Below are positions 42,443 through 54,515 of a stretch of DNA of 64,000 nt, in pieces. The stretch's first letter is position 1, and every line of letters starts with the position of its first letter. This stretch comes from Argyresthia goedartella (taxonomy: Eukaryota; Arthropoda; Insecta; Lepidoptera; Argyresthiidae), in contig OX463816.1 of assembly GCA_949825045.1 (NCBI GenBank), forward strand, positions 20,347,243 through 20,411,242, in the 5' to 3' direction. Below the pieces are notes generated by a model. It was not told the DNA's origin. It was given only the letters and a program-made list of their open reading frames with translations, and searched no databases. The translations under genes were made by a program, and so were the position numbers.

Positions 42443-43891
42443 ATGAAATATAATAAAAGCCCTGGAGAAGACGGAATAACTACAGAAGCCTTAAAATTCG
42501 GAAGACCAGTATTACTACCACATATAACTTATATTTGCAACACTATTCTTTTGAAAGGAAAACTTCCTACTAAATTATGTCATTCCAACATTATTCTGTT
42601 GCATAAAAAGGGCGATAAAAGTGATGTAGGAAACTATAGACCTATCAGCCTCATATCACATATTTACAAAGTTTTTATTAAAATAATAGAAAACCGCATT
42701 GCTGGTCAGCTTGACTCTCATCAACCCCCAGAACAAGCCGGATTCCGCCCCGGCTTCTCCACCACAGATCACCTCCACACCCTTAATCAAATCATAGAGA
42801 AGAGCAGTGAATTTAATAAGACCCTTTATCTTGCTTTTGTCGACTATTCCAAGGCTTTTGACAGCATTACACTATCATCGATATTTTCTGCACTCCACAA
42901 CTAAAATATCCATCACACTTACATTAGCATTCTGGAAAGTATTTACCAAAATAGTACAGCCGATATAAAATTACATCTAGCCGGACCATCATTCCCCATA
43001 GAGAGAGGTGTCAAACAGGGAGACCCGCTATCTCCGAAGCTGTTTACCAGCACCCTCGAGGAAGTTTTCAAGAAGCTGGCGGTCCCATGGGCTGACCGAG
43101 GCATTGACGTTGGTGGCAGAAGACTTACTAACCTTCGCTTCGCCGACGATATTGTCCTGTTATCTGCACCCGAGCTCCAGCGTATGTTACAGGAACTCAG
43201 CAATGCAAGCCTTGAGGTTAGACTGAAGATGAATCGTTCAAAAACCCAGGCCATGACTAACAGTGTCAAACGTAGGGTTGAAGTAGATGGGCAGGAAATA
43301 CATTATGTCGATGAGTTCATTAACTTGGGCCAAGCCTCCTTCGAAAACAGGCAGGATAAAGAAATCGATAGACGCATTTCTAACGCCTGGAAGAGCTACT
43401 GGTCCATGAAGGAGCTTTTGAAGGGTAACCTTCCGCTGACCCTCAAGCGCAAGCTCATTGACATGTGTATCCTGCCTATCCTAACCTACGGCGCTCAGTC
43501 ATGGTCTTTGACCGAACTTCAGAAGTCCAAACTCAAGGTTTGCCAGCGAGCAATGGAGCACAGCATCCTAAGTGTTCGTAAGACGGACCGCATAAGGAAC
43601 ACCACACTGCGCTCTTTAACTGGCATCGCTGATGTGGGTGCACAGACCGCTAAGCTAAAGTGGAACTGGGCCGGCCACATAAGTGCCATGCACCCAGATA
43701 GATGGGCGAAAATCGCCACTAACTGGGTGCCACAGGACGGATACCGGCGTAGAGCCAGGCCTAAACGGAGATGGCGGGACGACCTCGACAAGTTTTTGCC
43801 GGGGTGGCCGGAGGTGGCACAGACCAGGGAAGTGTGGACAAAAGAGGGGGAGGCCTTTGCCCAGCAGTGGGACACCTTAATGGCTAAATAA
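42443..43891 (+). pseudogene. RTE reverse transcriptase and C-terminal domain, one in-frame stop
   Basis: A single frame runs from 42,443 to the TAA at 43,889-43,891, broken only by TAA at 42,902-42,904. Blocks: KSPGEDGITTEALK, HKKGDKSDVGNYRPISLIS, PPEQAGFRPGFSTTDHL, FVDYSKAFDSI, then VKQGDPLSPKLFTSTLEEVF, LRFADDIVLLS (FADD kept, near 43,137-43,150), LGQASFENRQDKEIDRRI and the C-terminal HISAMHPDRWA with RRRARPKRRWRDDL and EAFAQQWDTLM, typical of RTE proteins. Reading it as one damaged ORF is my inference from the common frame. Confidence 0.82.
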
Positions 43892-43915
43892 ATAAAAAAA
43901 ATAAAAAACTACATA

Positions 43916-44329
43916 TTCTACCTTTTAGACTATTTAACTAAAATTCTTAATGACTCACCTCCCATGGCTTTTCTAGAAATTTCATTTCCCGTTATAGGTT
44001 TTGAATTTTAATACCATGGCATAAGGTTCAAGATCGTTATTCCTTGCGCGTAGGCGCGGTAATAATTGCTATTTCGGCAACCGAAGCTGGCCCCAAGCTG
44101 CCCTTCCCATCAGACACGGTGGTCTGGGGATCTGAAAAATCTTCAATGTGGCGTTCCCGGCTTTCTTGGCCTTGGCTCAGAGTACACGTAACCTCTATGG
44201 TAAAATCTTAATCCCATGTCTTGGTGATGTAGATTTACGTGTCTGACCGAGGCTAGTAGTGCCTCGTCGTAAGCCTCTCCGAGGCAATATTTTCCGTTAA
44301 ACAGAAACTCCCAAAGGTTGTAGGACGAG
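43916..44329. other. Unassigned DNA between two retroelement remnants
   Basis: Holds the second arm of the 42-bp inverted pair and a moderately GC-rich stretch (44,060-44,220) that may belong to the next remnant. Confidence 0.35.
43990..44031 (+). repeat. 42-bp sequence, inverse partner of 36,105-36,146
   Basis: cgttataggttttgaatttt... equals the reverse complement of 36,105-36,146 except one base. Confidence 0.8.
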
Positions 44330-44910
44330 CCGCTCTACATCAAAATTCGGGACGAACTTATATACTCAGCCCATAGCCCAGAAGAGCGCGCTCGCCTTCT
44401 TGCAACCAGGGAGAAAGAATCAGAATACTGGATGCCGCGAACCGCGAGGCACATCGGCACCTTACTCGATTGGGCAACGCTGACACTAGCTATCTGCCTG
44501 CGACTGGGGAGCTCATCGCTGCCGATGTGGAGTCAGAGTGGACCAATTTGGACACCACGGGCTCTCCTGTCAGCGCAGTGCCGTTCTCGAATCGAGTGGA
44601 CTGGCGCGTGACGATGACAAGAGGCCAGACGGAATGACGCTCATTGCCTGGCAGATCAAATGTTCGCTGGTTTGGCACGCGACCTGCGTTGATACGCAGA
44701 CCTCCTGTCACTTACCAGCGATCTCTTCTACGGTCGTCGCTGCGGTGGCAGCGGCAAAAGGTCTCAAACAGCGCAGATACGCCGCACTCTCAGTTTTTGT
44801 TTATGCCGTTCGGCTTTGAGACCCTCGGGCCGTGGGGCCCAGACGCTCAACGACCCTTCAAAAACATTTCTAAGCACCCACCGCTCTCAAAGGATCAGCA
44901 TTGCGATTGA
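44330..44910 (+). pseudogene. C-terminal remnant of a retroelement-associated protein
   Basis: Frames in sequence read RILDAANREAHRHLTRLGNA, LPATGELIAADVESEW, PDGMTLIAWQIKCSLVW-type (with a stop in between) and, at the end, FVYAVRLETLGPWGPDAQR. The combination 'DGMTL..W..G..LVWD.TC.DT' plus 'FVPFG.ETLGPWGP' is one I recall from transposon-derived proteins widespread in animals. Here it is broken by a stop (44,635-44,637) and shifts. Family name not certain. Confidence 0.55.
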
Positions 44911-45706
44911 GCGAGGTGATGGTGTTTAACATCGATCTATCGCAATGTCTCACAACTCTTATTTAAAATAATCGTGTTCTGATTAGTTGATTTTTCAATT
45001 TGACAGGGATTCTGATATAAATTCCTATATGTCAGGGAGGACATGAGAAGGCAACTGTTCCAAACACCTTCATTGCATTGGTATTGAAAAATAAATCTCC
45101 GAATGTAGTATCGACCGCAAACAACACTATTAAAAGTACATACATATATATCACCAAACCTTTCCTTTCTCTTAAGGTCACAGGTATAAATTTTCACCCA
45201 AATTTCGCCAATAATTCAACACCCCTTATTGCGTGACAGGGGGTCAGCCCATCGGCGCCGTCCTAAGAGCCCTTCAGAGTAGTATAGCAATTACTTGATA
45301 ATTACACCTGTGGTTAACACACAACACGAAACGCAATTAAACTTTTATTAATTACGATTCCTGTAACAGCAGGGTAAGGAAGATAAACTACTGGAAGCGA
45401 CAGTTGGAACGTGTGAGTGTTAATTATTCATACAGTAAGTTCCCGGCGCCAGCTTAGTCCGCCGGATTCAGGACGTTCTATGATTAACTCACTGTAGTCT
45501 TTGTTAGTGGTTGACCGTCCGATATTATAGGTGCTATTATTAACCTACAAAAGTTTGGAATCTGGTTGGTTTGTAACAACAAGCCATTAAATTCATAAAT
45601 TAAAACCCGACTACCAAAATATCGCGGTCTAAAGAGTACGAAACCGGTTACCACCGGGTGGTCAATGCATTTTTTATGATTAGACTAAACTCAAGAAAAG
45701 CAGCGA

Positions 45707-45707
<1 letters not shown>
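44911..45707. other. Unassigned DNA
   Basis: No supported frame or repeat. Confidence 0.4.
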
Positions 45708-45748
<41 letters not shown>

Positions 45749-45761
45749 CACCTTTATACTC

Positions 45762-45799
<38 letters not shown>

Positions 45800-45812
45800 G
45801 AGTATGAAGGTG
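45708..45812. repeat. (TA)n tract with a cruciform-capable palindrome
   Basis: A TA run (about 45,708-45,746) is followed by aacacctttatactcg (45,747-45,762), a second TA run, and the inverted copy cgagtatgaaggtgtt (45,797-45,812), one mismatch. All could fold into one long hairpin. Confidence 0.85.
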
Positions 45813-47108
45813 TTTGGAGTATGGTGCGACAAAAAAAATCGGAGTAGGGGGGGTGGTAGTGAACAAATTTATGCTTAAAATTCGGTCCTTAGCTGCACAG
45901 AGTTTGAGACATGATTTTGATGATGAAAAATACCTAAAATCTGTCACTTAATCCATCATAATTTTATTATTTCTTATAATTATAACAATAGTACAAAATA
46001 TGTTTTCCTGTGTTCTCAATGAAGTAACCTTCTAAATCATAAAAAGAAACAAGGCGTTCCATAGGTGTCTACAACCTAAATAATACGCTCACTACGTTAC
46101 TTAGGTCGATAGATTTAGAACAAGCGCTTCCATTTAGTGCGGGAGCAAAATATGGTGAACTCTCTCTCATGCGGAGTGGAACTCGAAGAATTTTCTAGGT
46201 ATGAAAGAGATGAATATAGATTTGAGTTTATGAATACAAGGGGGACTTCATACAGTAATAAAAAGTGTCGTTCCTTGTGGTTACAAGGAATAAAGACCAA
46301 GTATTTAGAACAAGTACTAGAAGTCTTTCGACCTAGGCCCGCACTGGCAGTAATACCTGCTTTTTTGGCCAAATAAGTGTTGTACACCCATAAGAGAAAT
46401 TCGTGCGAATAAAATTTTGAAAATCAGTGCACGCGTGCACAATGAATTGTATCAATTAACGCTGTCGTAAAATTGTGAAATAATTAAAGTGACTCCTATT
46501 TACAAATTGATGTTTATTTTATGCCTATGTAAGCACAGATACTTTACTAATAACATAAGTTATATTTTATAATATCAGAAAAGCCTGCTTGAGGGCAAAG
46601 GCCTCACACTTGCTTGAATTTATACAAGCATGCGAGATGTAGTCGTATACTGCCTCACTGACCAAGCTTTTCTGGTATGATATAATGCGATTTACAAATA
46701 CTAAAAACCCGGAAAAGGTTCCTAGTAGATTGACAAGTCAAACCACCAAGATACGTGACATAAAAGGAGCGTGGATCAGGGTGCTCACCAGACTCAACTT
46801 CTCAGTTAGTAGCCGCCGCATTACAATAACAGTTCTTATGCGTACTTAGCACCCCATCCGCGACTGCGATTGCCTGATAATGGCGCTGCGGTACCGTTTA
46901 TACATGATTTAAACCGCTTAATTTGGTGTTGATTCAAAGTTGAACGCTTCGCTGCTATTATTATATAATTTAATTACAACTCTTAGGGGTACCATAGGAT
47001 TGGTGGGTTTAGGAAGGAAGATTATATGGAAATTCTTCGCATTTGTGTATTTCTAAACATAATTTTATGTCATGTAAAGGTTGTGAAGTCATTTATATAA
47101 TATATATA
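45813..47108. other. Unassigned DNA
   Basis: A 79-codon open frame (46,137-46,376) has no recognisable domain. A weak inverted pair (atatcagaaaagc / gcttttctggtat) lies at 46,573-46,690. Confidence 0.4.
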
Positions 47109-48405
47109 CACAGTCAGGTCATAAGTTCTGTCACACAATAAAAACTTTTGAATTTAGAACGCTGGCCACAAAAAAGTTTATTGAATTCGAATTTCGAATT
47201 TTTCATGAAAATAAAAATGAATACTTTTTAGAATTTTCCTCATTTTTAAATATGGAGTGGACACTTAAAGAAGACCGTGTCGCAGTTATTGCGTTGCATC
47301 GTTGCGGTTACGCGCCAATTCAGATTTTCGACTTACTGAAAAATTTGAATATAACCAAAAGATTCGTTTATCGTAACATAAAACGATACAATGAAGACTC
47401 TAGTGTAGATGACAGGTCAATAAGTGGTCGCCGTCGCTCTGCCGTGATAAAAGCTGTGAAGGCGCGAATTCAAAGAAATCCCATACGTAAGCAGAAACTG
47501 TTGGCCCTTCAGATGGGGTTAAGCAGGACCACGGTGAAAAGGGTGTTAAATGAAGACTTAGGGCTTAGGGCATATCGAAGAAAAACAGGACATCGTTAGG
47601 ACGCTCGTTTAATGGACCTGAGACTGAAGAGATGCCGCGCTTTGTTGAAGCGGTACGCGGGAAAAAAGCATCGGGAAATTCTTTTTTCGGATGAAAAAAT
47701 TTTCACCGTGGAAGAGAGCTACAACAAACAAAATGATAAGGTGTACGCACACAGCAGTGAAGAAGCGAGCAACCGTATTCCGCGTGTCCAACGAGGTCAT
47801 TTTCCATCCTCGCTCATGGTTTGGTTGGGAGTCTCTTATTGGGGCTTAACTTAGGTACATTTTTGTGAGAAAGGCGTAAAAACGAATGCAGTTGTGTATC
47901 AAAATACAGTCCTCAAGAACCTTGTGGAACCTGTTTCTCATACCATGTTTAATAACAGGCACTGGGTATTCCAAAAAGATTCTGCGCCAGCTCATAGAGC
48001 GAAAAGCACACAAGACTGGCTGGCGGCGCGTGAAATCGACTTCATCCGGCACGAAGACTGGCCTTCCTCCAGTCCAGATTTGAGTCCGTTAGATTACAAG
48101 ATATGGCAACACTTGGAGGAAAAGGCCTGCTCAAAGCCTCATCCTGATTTGGAGTCACTCAAGGCATCCTTGATTAAGGCAGCCGCCGATATTGACATGG
48201 ACCTCGTTCGTGCTGCGATAGACGACTGGCCGCGCAGAATATAGGCCTGTATTCAAAATCGCGGGGGTAATTTTGAATAAACTTTATTACCATAAGAATC
48301 TATGTTTTATTAAGTTCATTTTGCTATATAAATGTTTACATAAATAATAAACATGTCTAAATTATTTCATATTGCACATGTGACAGAACTTATGACCTGA
48401 CTATG
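47109..48405 (+). mobile_element. mariner, DD37D (maT-type), 1,297 bp with both TIRs
   Basis: The left end CACAGTCAGGTCATAAGTTC and the reverse complement of the right end CATAGTCAGGTCATAAGTTC match over about 27 bp with one difference. TA lies immediately outside both ends (47,107-47,108 and 48,406-48,407). A full-length transposase frame with two stops fills the centre. Confidence 0.92.
47252..48244 (+). pseudogene. maT-type mariner transposase with two in-frame stops
   Basis: One frame of 330 codons from ATG 47,252 (MEWTLKEDRVAVIALHRCGY) to the stop at 48,242-48,244. It is interrupted by TAG at 47,597-47,599 and TAG at 47,852-47,854, with no frameshift. Two N-terminal helix-turn-helix regions (IQIFDLLKNLNITKRFVYRN; LLALQMGLSRTTVKRVL) bind the TIR in this family. 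Catalytic blocks: ILFSDEKIF, WVFQKDSAPAHRAKS and SPDLSPLDYKIW. I count 37 residues between the second and third Asp, which is DD37D. A cut-and-paste transposase needs all three acids; they are present, but the stops block synthesis. This looks like a recently dead copy. Confidence 0.9.
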
Positions 48406-48515
48406 TACATATTACATTACATTAAATAATATATATACTATACAAATTTTCTGCAGATAGCTCTATCAATAAAAAAGAAAGCTTATTAGTGATTTTCAGT
48501 TTGTATGTTATTTTG

Positions 48516-48609
48516 CAGGTGGCTACGGACCGGTCACGCTGGAGTGCGATTGGAGAGGCCTATGTTCAGCAGTGGACCTTAACAGGCTGAAATGATGATG
48601 ATGATGATG
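48516..48609 (+). repeat. 5'-truncated RTE LINE stub
   Basis: Reads VATDRSRWSAIGEAYVQQWT then a stop and a (GAT)n tail. This is the common 3' end of lepidopteran RTE insertions and is a different RTE from the one at 40.6 kb. Confidence 0.75.
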
Positions 48610-51600
48610 TTATTTTTAAAGAATGTTAAAGGCAACAGCACGTATTTAAGAAGAAAAGGGTTACGGACATACAGCGACAATATAAGATAGACAGATCAGA
48701 TGGACAGCGAAGTGGAAAGTTTTTCCTTTCGAGATGGAACTCTTAAAAGTATACGTTTTTTTTAATAACTATCCTATAAGAAGTCAATTCTGCAATATGC
48801 AATAGCGAAAACAGGTAGTTCCTGTATTGAATTGCATTCACATAAGTTTAGATACTTTATACGAAAATATCAAGTCTGCAAAGCAATATTCCCGTAGTAA
48901 CACCGCTGGGGATTCACGAAATCCTGATTTCGCCGTCATAAACTAAATGCATTTAGAAAATAGTATTATAGAGTCGGTTATAGAATCTCAATCTAAGGGA
49001 AACACGAGTCCTTTGGTCTAATTTTCCAATTAGCGTGTTAGTTCGAATTTCATTCCTCATAGTCTCATACTTATATCATTGAAACCCGTATCGGATTTAA
49101 TATAATATGCAAATATTCAGTAAATGAAATTAAAGTTAGCAAACATATACTTTTTATTTAAAAATACTCGTGCAGCACATATAAAACTTAAGCCATAGGA
49201 CGTACAGAGTACATGGTCGTTTATACGTTAAATATATTCAATAAAAGTTATTCATCCAGAATAGTACTAATACAATTATAATATGTACTATTGCAATGTG
49301 TATCAGATTAAATGGAGACTTCATTTAGGACGTAATTTGGTCATATACATAGCAGAACTTTACCTCCGTCGTATACTTTCCCACGAGGTTAAAGTCTGCG
49401 GGATTACTCTTGGTCAACAAAATCATCCATCAAATGCTCCACAGCAAACGCTAAAATTAGTCGATAACGATTGGGCTAGAGGAGTGAGCGGGGGAGCCAC
49501 CACCACGCTTCTCCACATACATTATAATTAATGTTTGCTCCAATCACAATGGGTGCGACCATTTAAAATTTCTAACGCCCTCCATAATGAAACTTTGCTC
49601 GTAAAATGTTTTTTTAAAGGGTTTTGTTCCAGATGAGGTTTTGCAGTTCCCAACAGCACACGTCGGTAATTGGAATTATGGATGTATGTGTGAGGGTAAT
49701 GTACTTACTTGTTGTGTTTGCTAATGTACCCGTTCTTTCAAAGGATGCCTTTGATGGCTGAAGGTTACTTGCAACTTCCGCGTGTATCGCGACTTTGAAT
49801 AGGATATAATGATGTAATGTAATTTGGGAATTCTGTTTTCATTTCTGTTTGTTGAGATGTTGAGGGGTGGTATTTCAATCAGGTAAATAACTGAATAAAT
49901 TTTAGCATAAAGGAACTGAAAAGATTTGCACATATAGGTCCAAATAACATATGAATTTTTATATTCTTCTTCCGAAACATTTTTATATTCGATTCTTGTT
50001 TTATTTTATTAGAAGACTGTCAAGCGTAAAATGATCCGGAGAGGAGATAGTGTTAAATTATTTTTATGCTCCATTTTACGAATATGGCGGCGTGAGCCGC
50101 AAAGATACGAGGTGGAAAAGTAAAAATTATTGGAAATAGCACTTTAAAATCTATGAAATCATCAATTTTCAAATTCCAGTATAATTTTTCAGGCACCCTC
50201 CTATCGGTTGCATTGCATCAAATTACTGGAGTATTAAGCTAACGTAGCAAACGAAAATGTGTCTGACAAACGCCAAAACTGTCTTCCTGACTTCGTACAT
50301 CCGTCGTACTTCACTTGTGGCCGACAGGGCTATTAGTGCCACCTCTGTCTCTCAGCAAAGACGCTGAACAGTCCGATTGACATGAACAAAGTGCCACAGA
50401 GAACATCCCCGCCGACCTGAGAAGCAATTACTGCGGAGCGCACACACAGACACACAGTGACTCCTGTAATTACCGCTGCACGGCAACCCGGGCGGACGAC
50501 ACTAACGGCAATTAGCCACCGTGTTGCACGGAGAAATAAACACGTTTTCAATCGAATCGGATAGAGTTCCCGATACACGGCCGGTTGACTGGTCGATTAG
50601 AGTCCGACATTCTGTGCGTGTCGCCGCCTGGGATACTGCCGGTAGACTCGCTGGAGTGTTGTGGCACTGAATCGGGACTACAGCCGAAAAACGGAATCGT
50701 TTAGCAGCTCAACACTTTGCAAATGGGGTTTTCTGCTATAGAAGAGCTGGCCGTTATTGTTTATTTAATTTAATTTTAAGTTTATTTCATTCAATTAATT
50801 TCTAACAAACAGTGAAAAGTATGCTAACAATAATTGCTAATGACCATATCACAAATTTCGTCCTGGAAATGAAAAGGCATAGGGAATCAATTTGCCAGGA
50901 AGATGTCAAACACAACCTTGTTAGAATTCCAATGTCGAAAAATATTTCAACAAGAGACCGGGTTATGCAAACTGCGAACTGGTGAGCCGTGAGAGAATAT
51001 CTGCTTCTATGCAGGGAACTGGCAAGAAGGTAGGAATTCGAGATGCAAAGATGGTATTCAGAAATCGTAGCGCACGAGTTGAAAAAGGCAGGTTCAATAA
51101 AACAGTATTGCTCTGCTCCCGATGCTCAAGAAGTGTGCTCAGATGACGCTGAAGATGCATCTTCGGCTCATATAAACTATCTCTGCTGTCTGAAATGTTC
51201 ATACTACCTAAAGTAAAAAGAGGGAGAATATTGTATTGGATATCCCGTGATTTTCAATATTCCATTCCTCAAGAGTTCTATAAAAACTTGTATCAGGAAA
51301 ACACTATAGGTATTCACGTTACACCGAAAAGGAGCCCTTACATCGAAGAGGCTTGTATCTCGAAGGACATGTCACACGATCCAACCCTAGCCATGTTCGT
51401 TGCTTCCAGAAATCGAGTTGCGGCGTGCAAATGGCCGGCTCATCCCTGGGGGTTGGGGTAACTAGTCCTTTCAGCTGGGTGGTCTGGTACAACGTTTCAA
51501 AGTGTACTAGCTAGTACTAGGCCCGCAGCCATTGACTCAGCTTTGTTCACACCCCGTACATCTCGTCGCATCGTCGCCCGGACGTTCTTCGGTGTGCACT

Positions 51601-51977
51601 ATTTACACACAGAACAGGCACCCGGTGGGACTTGCCAACTCTCAACGTCTTTGCCGAGATGCTTGTGTGTGATTTTCGAACTGTGAACTTTTTATTGGGA
51701 CCTGCCTGTCTGGCGGCCTGCGGTTTTATTTGAATGTCTTTTTCTAGTTTCGTAGACTACTCGTCAATATTACCATTTTAATATAGTCGATAATTGATGT
51801 AATTTTATTTAATGTTATGGTTATTTCACTATATTTATGCTTACTTATTTAGTTGTAAACGTCAAACACGTAAAAAATAAGCATACACTTTAGTTTAATT
51901 TTAATTAGCTGACCATATCTTAGGGAATGATAATAGTACCCATCATTAAGAACAATTTTCCTTAATAAACAACGGAT
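48610..51977. other. Gene-free DNA
   Basis: No supported frame. 50,280-50,720 is richer in GC and has no TE signature. 50,870-51,200 has no open frame of note. Nothing else identified. Confidence 0.4.
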
Positions 51978-52035
51978 AAAAATGTGTACCGATCCTCAGT
52001 ACCCATCAATGTACTGAGGATCGGTACACATTTTT
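51978..52035. repeat. Perfect 25-bp inverted repeat with an 8-nt loop
   Basis: aaaaatgtgtaccgatcctc... (51,978-52,002), loop ccatcaat, then its exact reverse complement (52,011-52,035). The 14-bp direct repeat ataatagtacccat flanks it at 51,930-51,943 and 52,112-52,125. Confidence 0.95.
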
Positions 52036-52589
52036 GGCTCAATCCCAATCGGCTGATTACCCAAAAAAACATTTTGGTATGCGACTATAAGTTTCTAGGG
52101 GAAAGTTGGTCATAATAGTACCCATTATTAGCATCCAATTAAATATCACCCTCCATTTAAATCATCTCAGTTCAATGTGCTAAATTTTTGTCGATCTCTT
52201 GATTCAGGCTCATTTTGTTATTTCTCTAAATACATAAATATTAGTCAGGATCCGATTAGTTATCGTTTAATTTAATGGTAAATACTGTGTACAGTGCAGT
52301 TTGTGAATCTAGATTAGAGACGATGCTCATGCAAGATGCAAATTTAGATTAGTGCAGAGCTAAGCGATCGCTTGCCTCTCTATTCACAAAGGACTGTATG
52401 TATTTTATAGCATTTACTAACGAAATTCTTCAAAGCATCCTTGAGCTCCAGTATTTTACTCAACATAAAAATGTCTAAAAATACATCGAAGGGTGAAAGG
52501 CAAATTGGTTCAAGCGACATTTTTTCTGCATAAAAACGCAAAATTCGACTGGAAGTATATACATAAAAAATATATTTTTCTTAAAAAAG
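52036..52589. other. Unassigned DNA
   Basis: No frame or repeat apart from the right copy of the 14-bp direct repeat. Confidence 0.4.
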
Positions 52590-53092
52590 TTACATAAACA
52601 TAATCATTTACATACAGACACATACATTACTTCTGGCTACACACTAGGATATCCTGTGTCGTGGGAACCAGAAACAGCGACGTCACACGCATATAAACGG
52701 CAACAAATATAATGAACATCAAAATATTTTTTTCCTACCCAAAATGGCTAAATGACCACCAAAAGTTGCAGAAAATATCAGGGCAAAATACTGCGGTAGC
52801 TTAGGTGAAGGGTAAAGGGGGTGAGCGAAGCGAAGCCCCCTTTATCCTTCGTGTTAGGTTGAACATGTAAGAACGACAAAAAATACTTAAAACATAAACA
52901 CAAAACATAAAAAGAAGTTTGGTGATCATTTATCCAAACACAATTTGGTGGACATCCATCCATTTTGGCAGTCATTTCGAATTTATTGGTATTAAAATAG
53001 GCACATTTTTTTCTTCTTCGCCCCAGCCGGGGATCGAACCCGGGAACTCTTGCATGGTAGGCAGAGCCACAACCGCATCGCCACAGAGGTCG
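52590..53092 (-). repeat. tRNA-derived SINE, minus strand, split by another module
   Basis: On the minus strand the head (53,092 to 53,020) has gcgatgcggttgtggct as A-box region and gggttcgatcc as B box. The tail (about 52,700 to 52,600) has gtgacgtcgctgtttctggttcccacgacac. In the copies at 25,388 and 55,763 head and tail are separated by only a short A-rich linker. Here about 320 bp intervene, including the 'gcttcgcttcgctcacc' module. Confidence 0.75.
52780..52912 (-). repeat. 'gcttcgcttcgctcacc' dispersed module, copy 3, inside a SINE
   Basis: The reverse complement matches copies 1 and 2, including the ttgccctga extension shared with copy 1. Confidence 0.75.
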
Positions 53093-54443
53093 GTCGTCGG
53101 AGAATTTGCCTTTCTGCCATCGGTATCTAGTATCTTCAAAAAAAAATGTTTCATTTTGCGGAAGATTCTTTAATAGAATAATACAGGAGCTTATTGCAAC
53201 TATTTCGAACAGGCAAACGAGTTTACAAGAGGCAAGCAAACCGATCCGAAGAACAAAACAAGTTTATTAAGAGCAACCCCGGAGTTTCATCGAAGGCAAT
53301 ATGAAAAACTTTGCTCTCTCAGCCAAGTTTTAAGGCAAAGTTTAAATGCGTTTGTCTTTCTATTAGGCGATGTCTCAGTGTGTGTTCGATTGGCAAACAT
53401 TTGCTGTACGTGATCGAACTCAAAAGAATGGATTTCATGTTGAGAATGCGACTAACTTTGAAGCCAGAGTCGACCTAGGGCCGCTTGATTTATGGGGCAA
53501 TGATATTACTTGAAGTTTTGTGCCTTCGGAAAGAAGTGAAGACATCTATTCTTTCCTCGAAGGCTTTAAATAAATGGGTATCCCTCTTTTTAGAGGGTGC
53601 ATTATAACCATTTATCATTGCCACTTTCAGCTTGTCGCATGTGAAAGCGAAAATTAAAAATTGTCCGAATAAATAGATCATAGAATAGACCATCGATAAT
53701 AACAGATATGGATGCGTCGTTTTTTTGCACTGCATTCATCCCTCAGTGTGAGATGGTGATGTAAATCAGCCAAGCGAGGTAGCCGGCAAGGTGGAATTCC
53801 CTTAATAAATTATCATTATCTCTGATTTTATCAAGACGAAAAATGGCTCAGTATCAGCCGCATTCTTGCCATTACAGTCTTAGATAATTAATAGTCTCCG
53901 CTTTACAGTTGTACAGTCGGGAAAAATCACGTTGATTCGCTTTAGGTCTTTGTAGCAGGACATACGGCCGAAAAGTAAGCCCGCGTGGGTTTGTTAGACT
54001 TTACCAACATAGGTTGTAAACATGCTGGAATCCGGAATGAAGATGCCTTTAAAATACACTCCACCAAGCCACCTTCCGAGTGAGTGAACATAAACTTTTC
54101 GCGCTGTGACACGATCTCAAATGAAGAGACAAATATTTTATGATACTCTGACCAAAAACGTCTGCAGACTTCTCGTTCTCGTTGTGAAAAAGAGTGAGAC
54201 AGAAAGCCACGGCGATGATTATAAATACATGTATTGTGTAACAAAAAAGTCTGCATCGTAAAACTTTAGGGGTTTCTTTCTTTCACTTTCAACCTAATGT
54301 AACCATACATCGTACTTCTAAACGTTAAACGAGCAATATTTGTTTGTATGTTTGAGACCTCGAAAACAGCTCTAATGCTTACCTTTAGATTCGGGACGAT
54401 CTAGCTTTTCTTTGCTAGCTTTTCTCATCTCTGGGACAACAGT
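53093..54443. other. Unassigned DNA
   Basis: Only short frames without domains. No repeat recognised. Confidence 0.4.
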
Positions 54444-54515
54444 TCCTAGTGAAAGTGTTAGATTTCCGTCTGTTAGGTCGTGGGTTCGATTCCCAATGCG
54501 ATCGAATCTTTTTGT
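54444..54515 (+). repeat. tRNA-like SINE head fragment
   Basis: cctagtgaaagtgttagatt, then gtcgtgggttcgattcccaa: spacing and the gggttcgattccc B box suit a tRNA-derived SINE. No acceptor-stem pairing that would make a real tRNA was seen. Confidence 0.4.

Larger units (their letters stand above)
40617..43915 (+). mobile_element. RTE-type LINE, nearly full length but decayed, with a solo LTR inside
   Basis: A 5' leader ending in agccctgaaagcaggggtgc precedes the endonuclease. The RT follows, then a 3' tail of taaataaataaaaaaaataaa. Without the 368-bp LTR it is about 2.9 kb, close to RTE length. Confidence 0.75.

Noticed and set aside
46137..46376. 79-codon frame that might be a small host gene
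   Set aside because: No domain, no splice context, no supporting composition; left in the unassigned DNA.
46573..46690. Weak inverted pair suggesting a MITE
   Set aside because: Only about 13 imperfectly paired bases and no target duplication.
53020..53092. Possible tRNA gene (also 25,388 and 55,763)
   Set aside because: B box is good but acceptor and anticodon stems do not pair, and an A-rich linker plus a repeated body follow: SINE heads, not tRNA genes.
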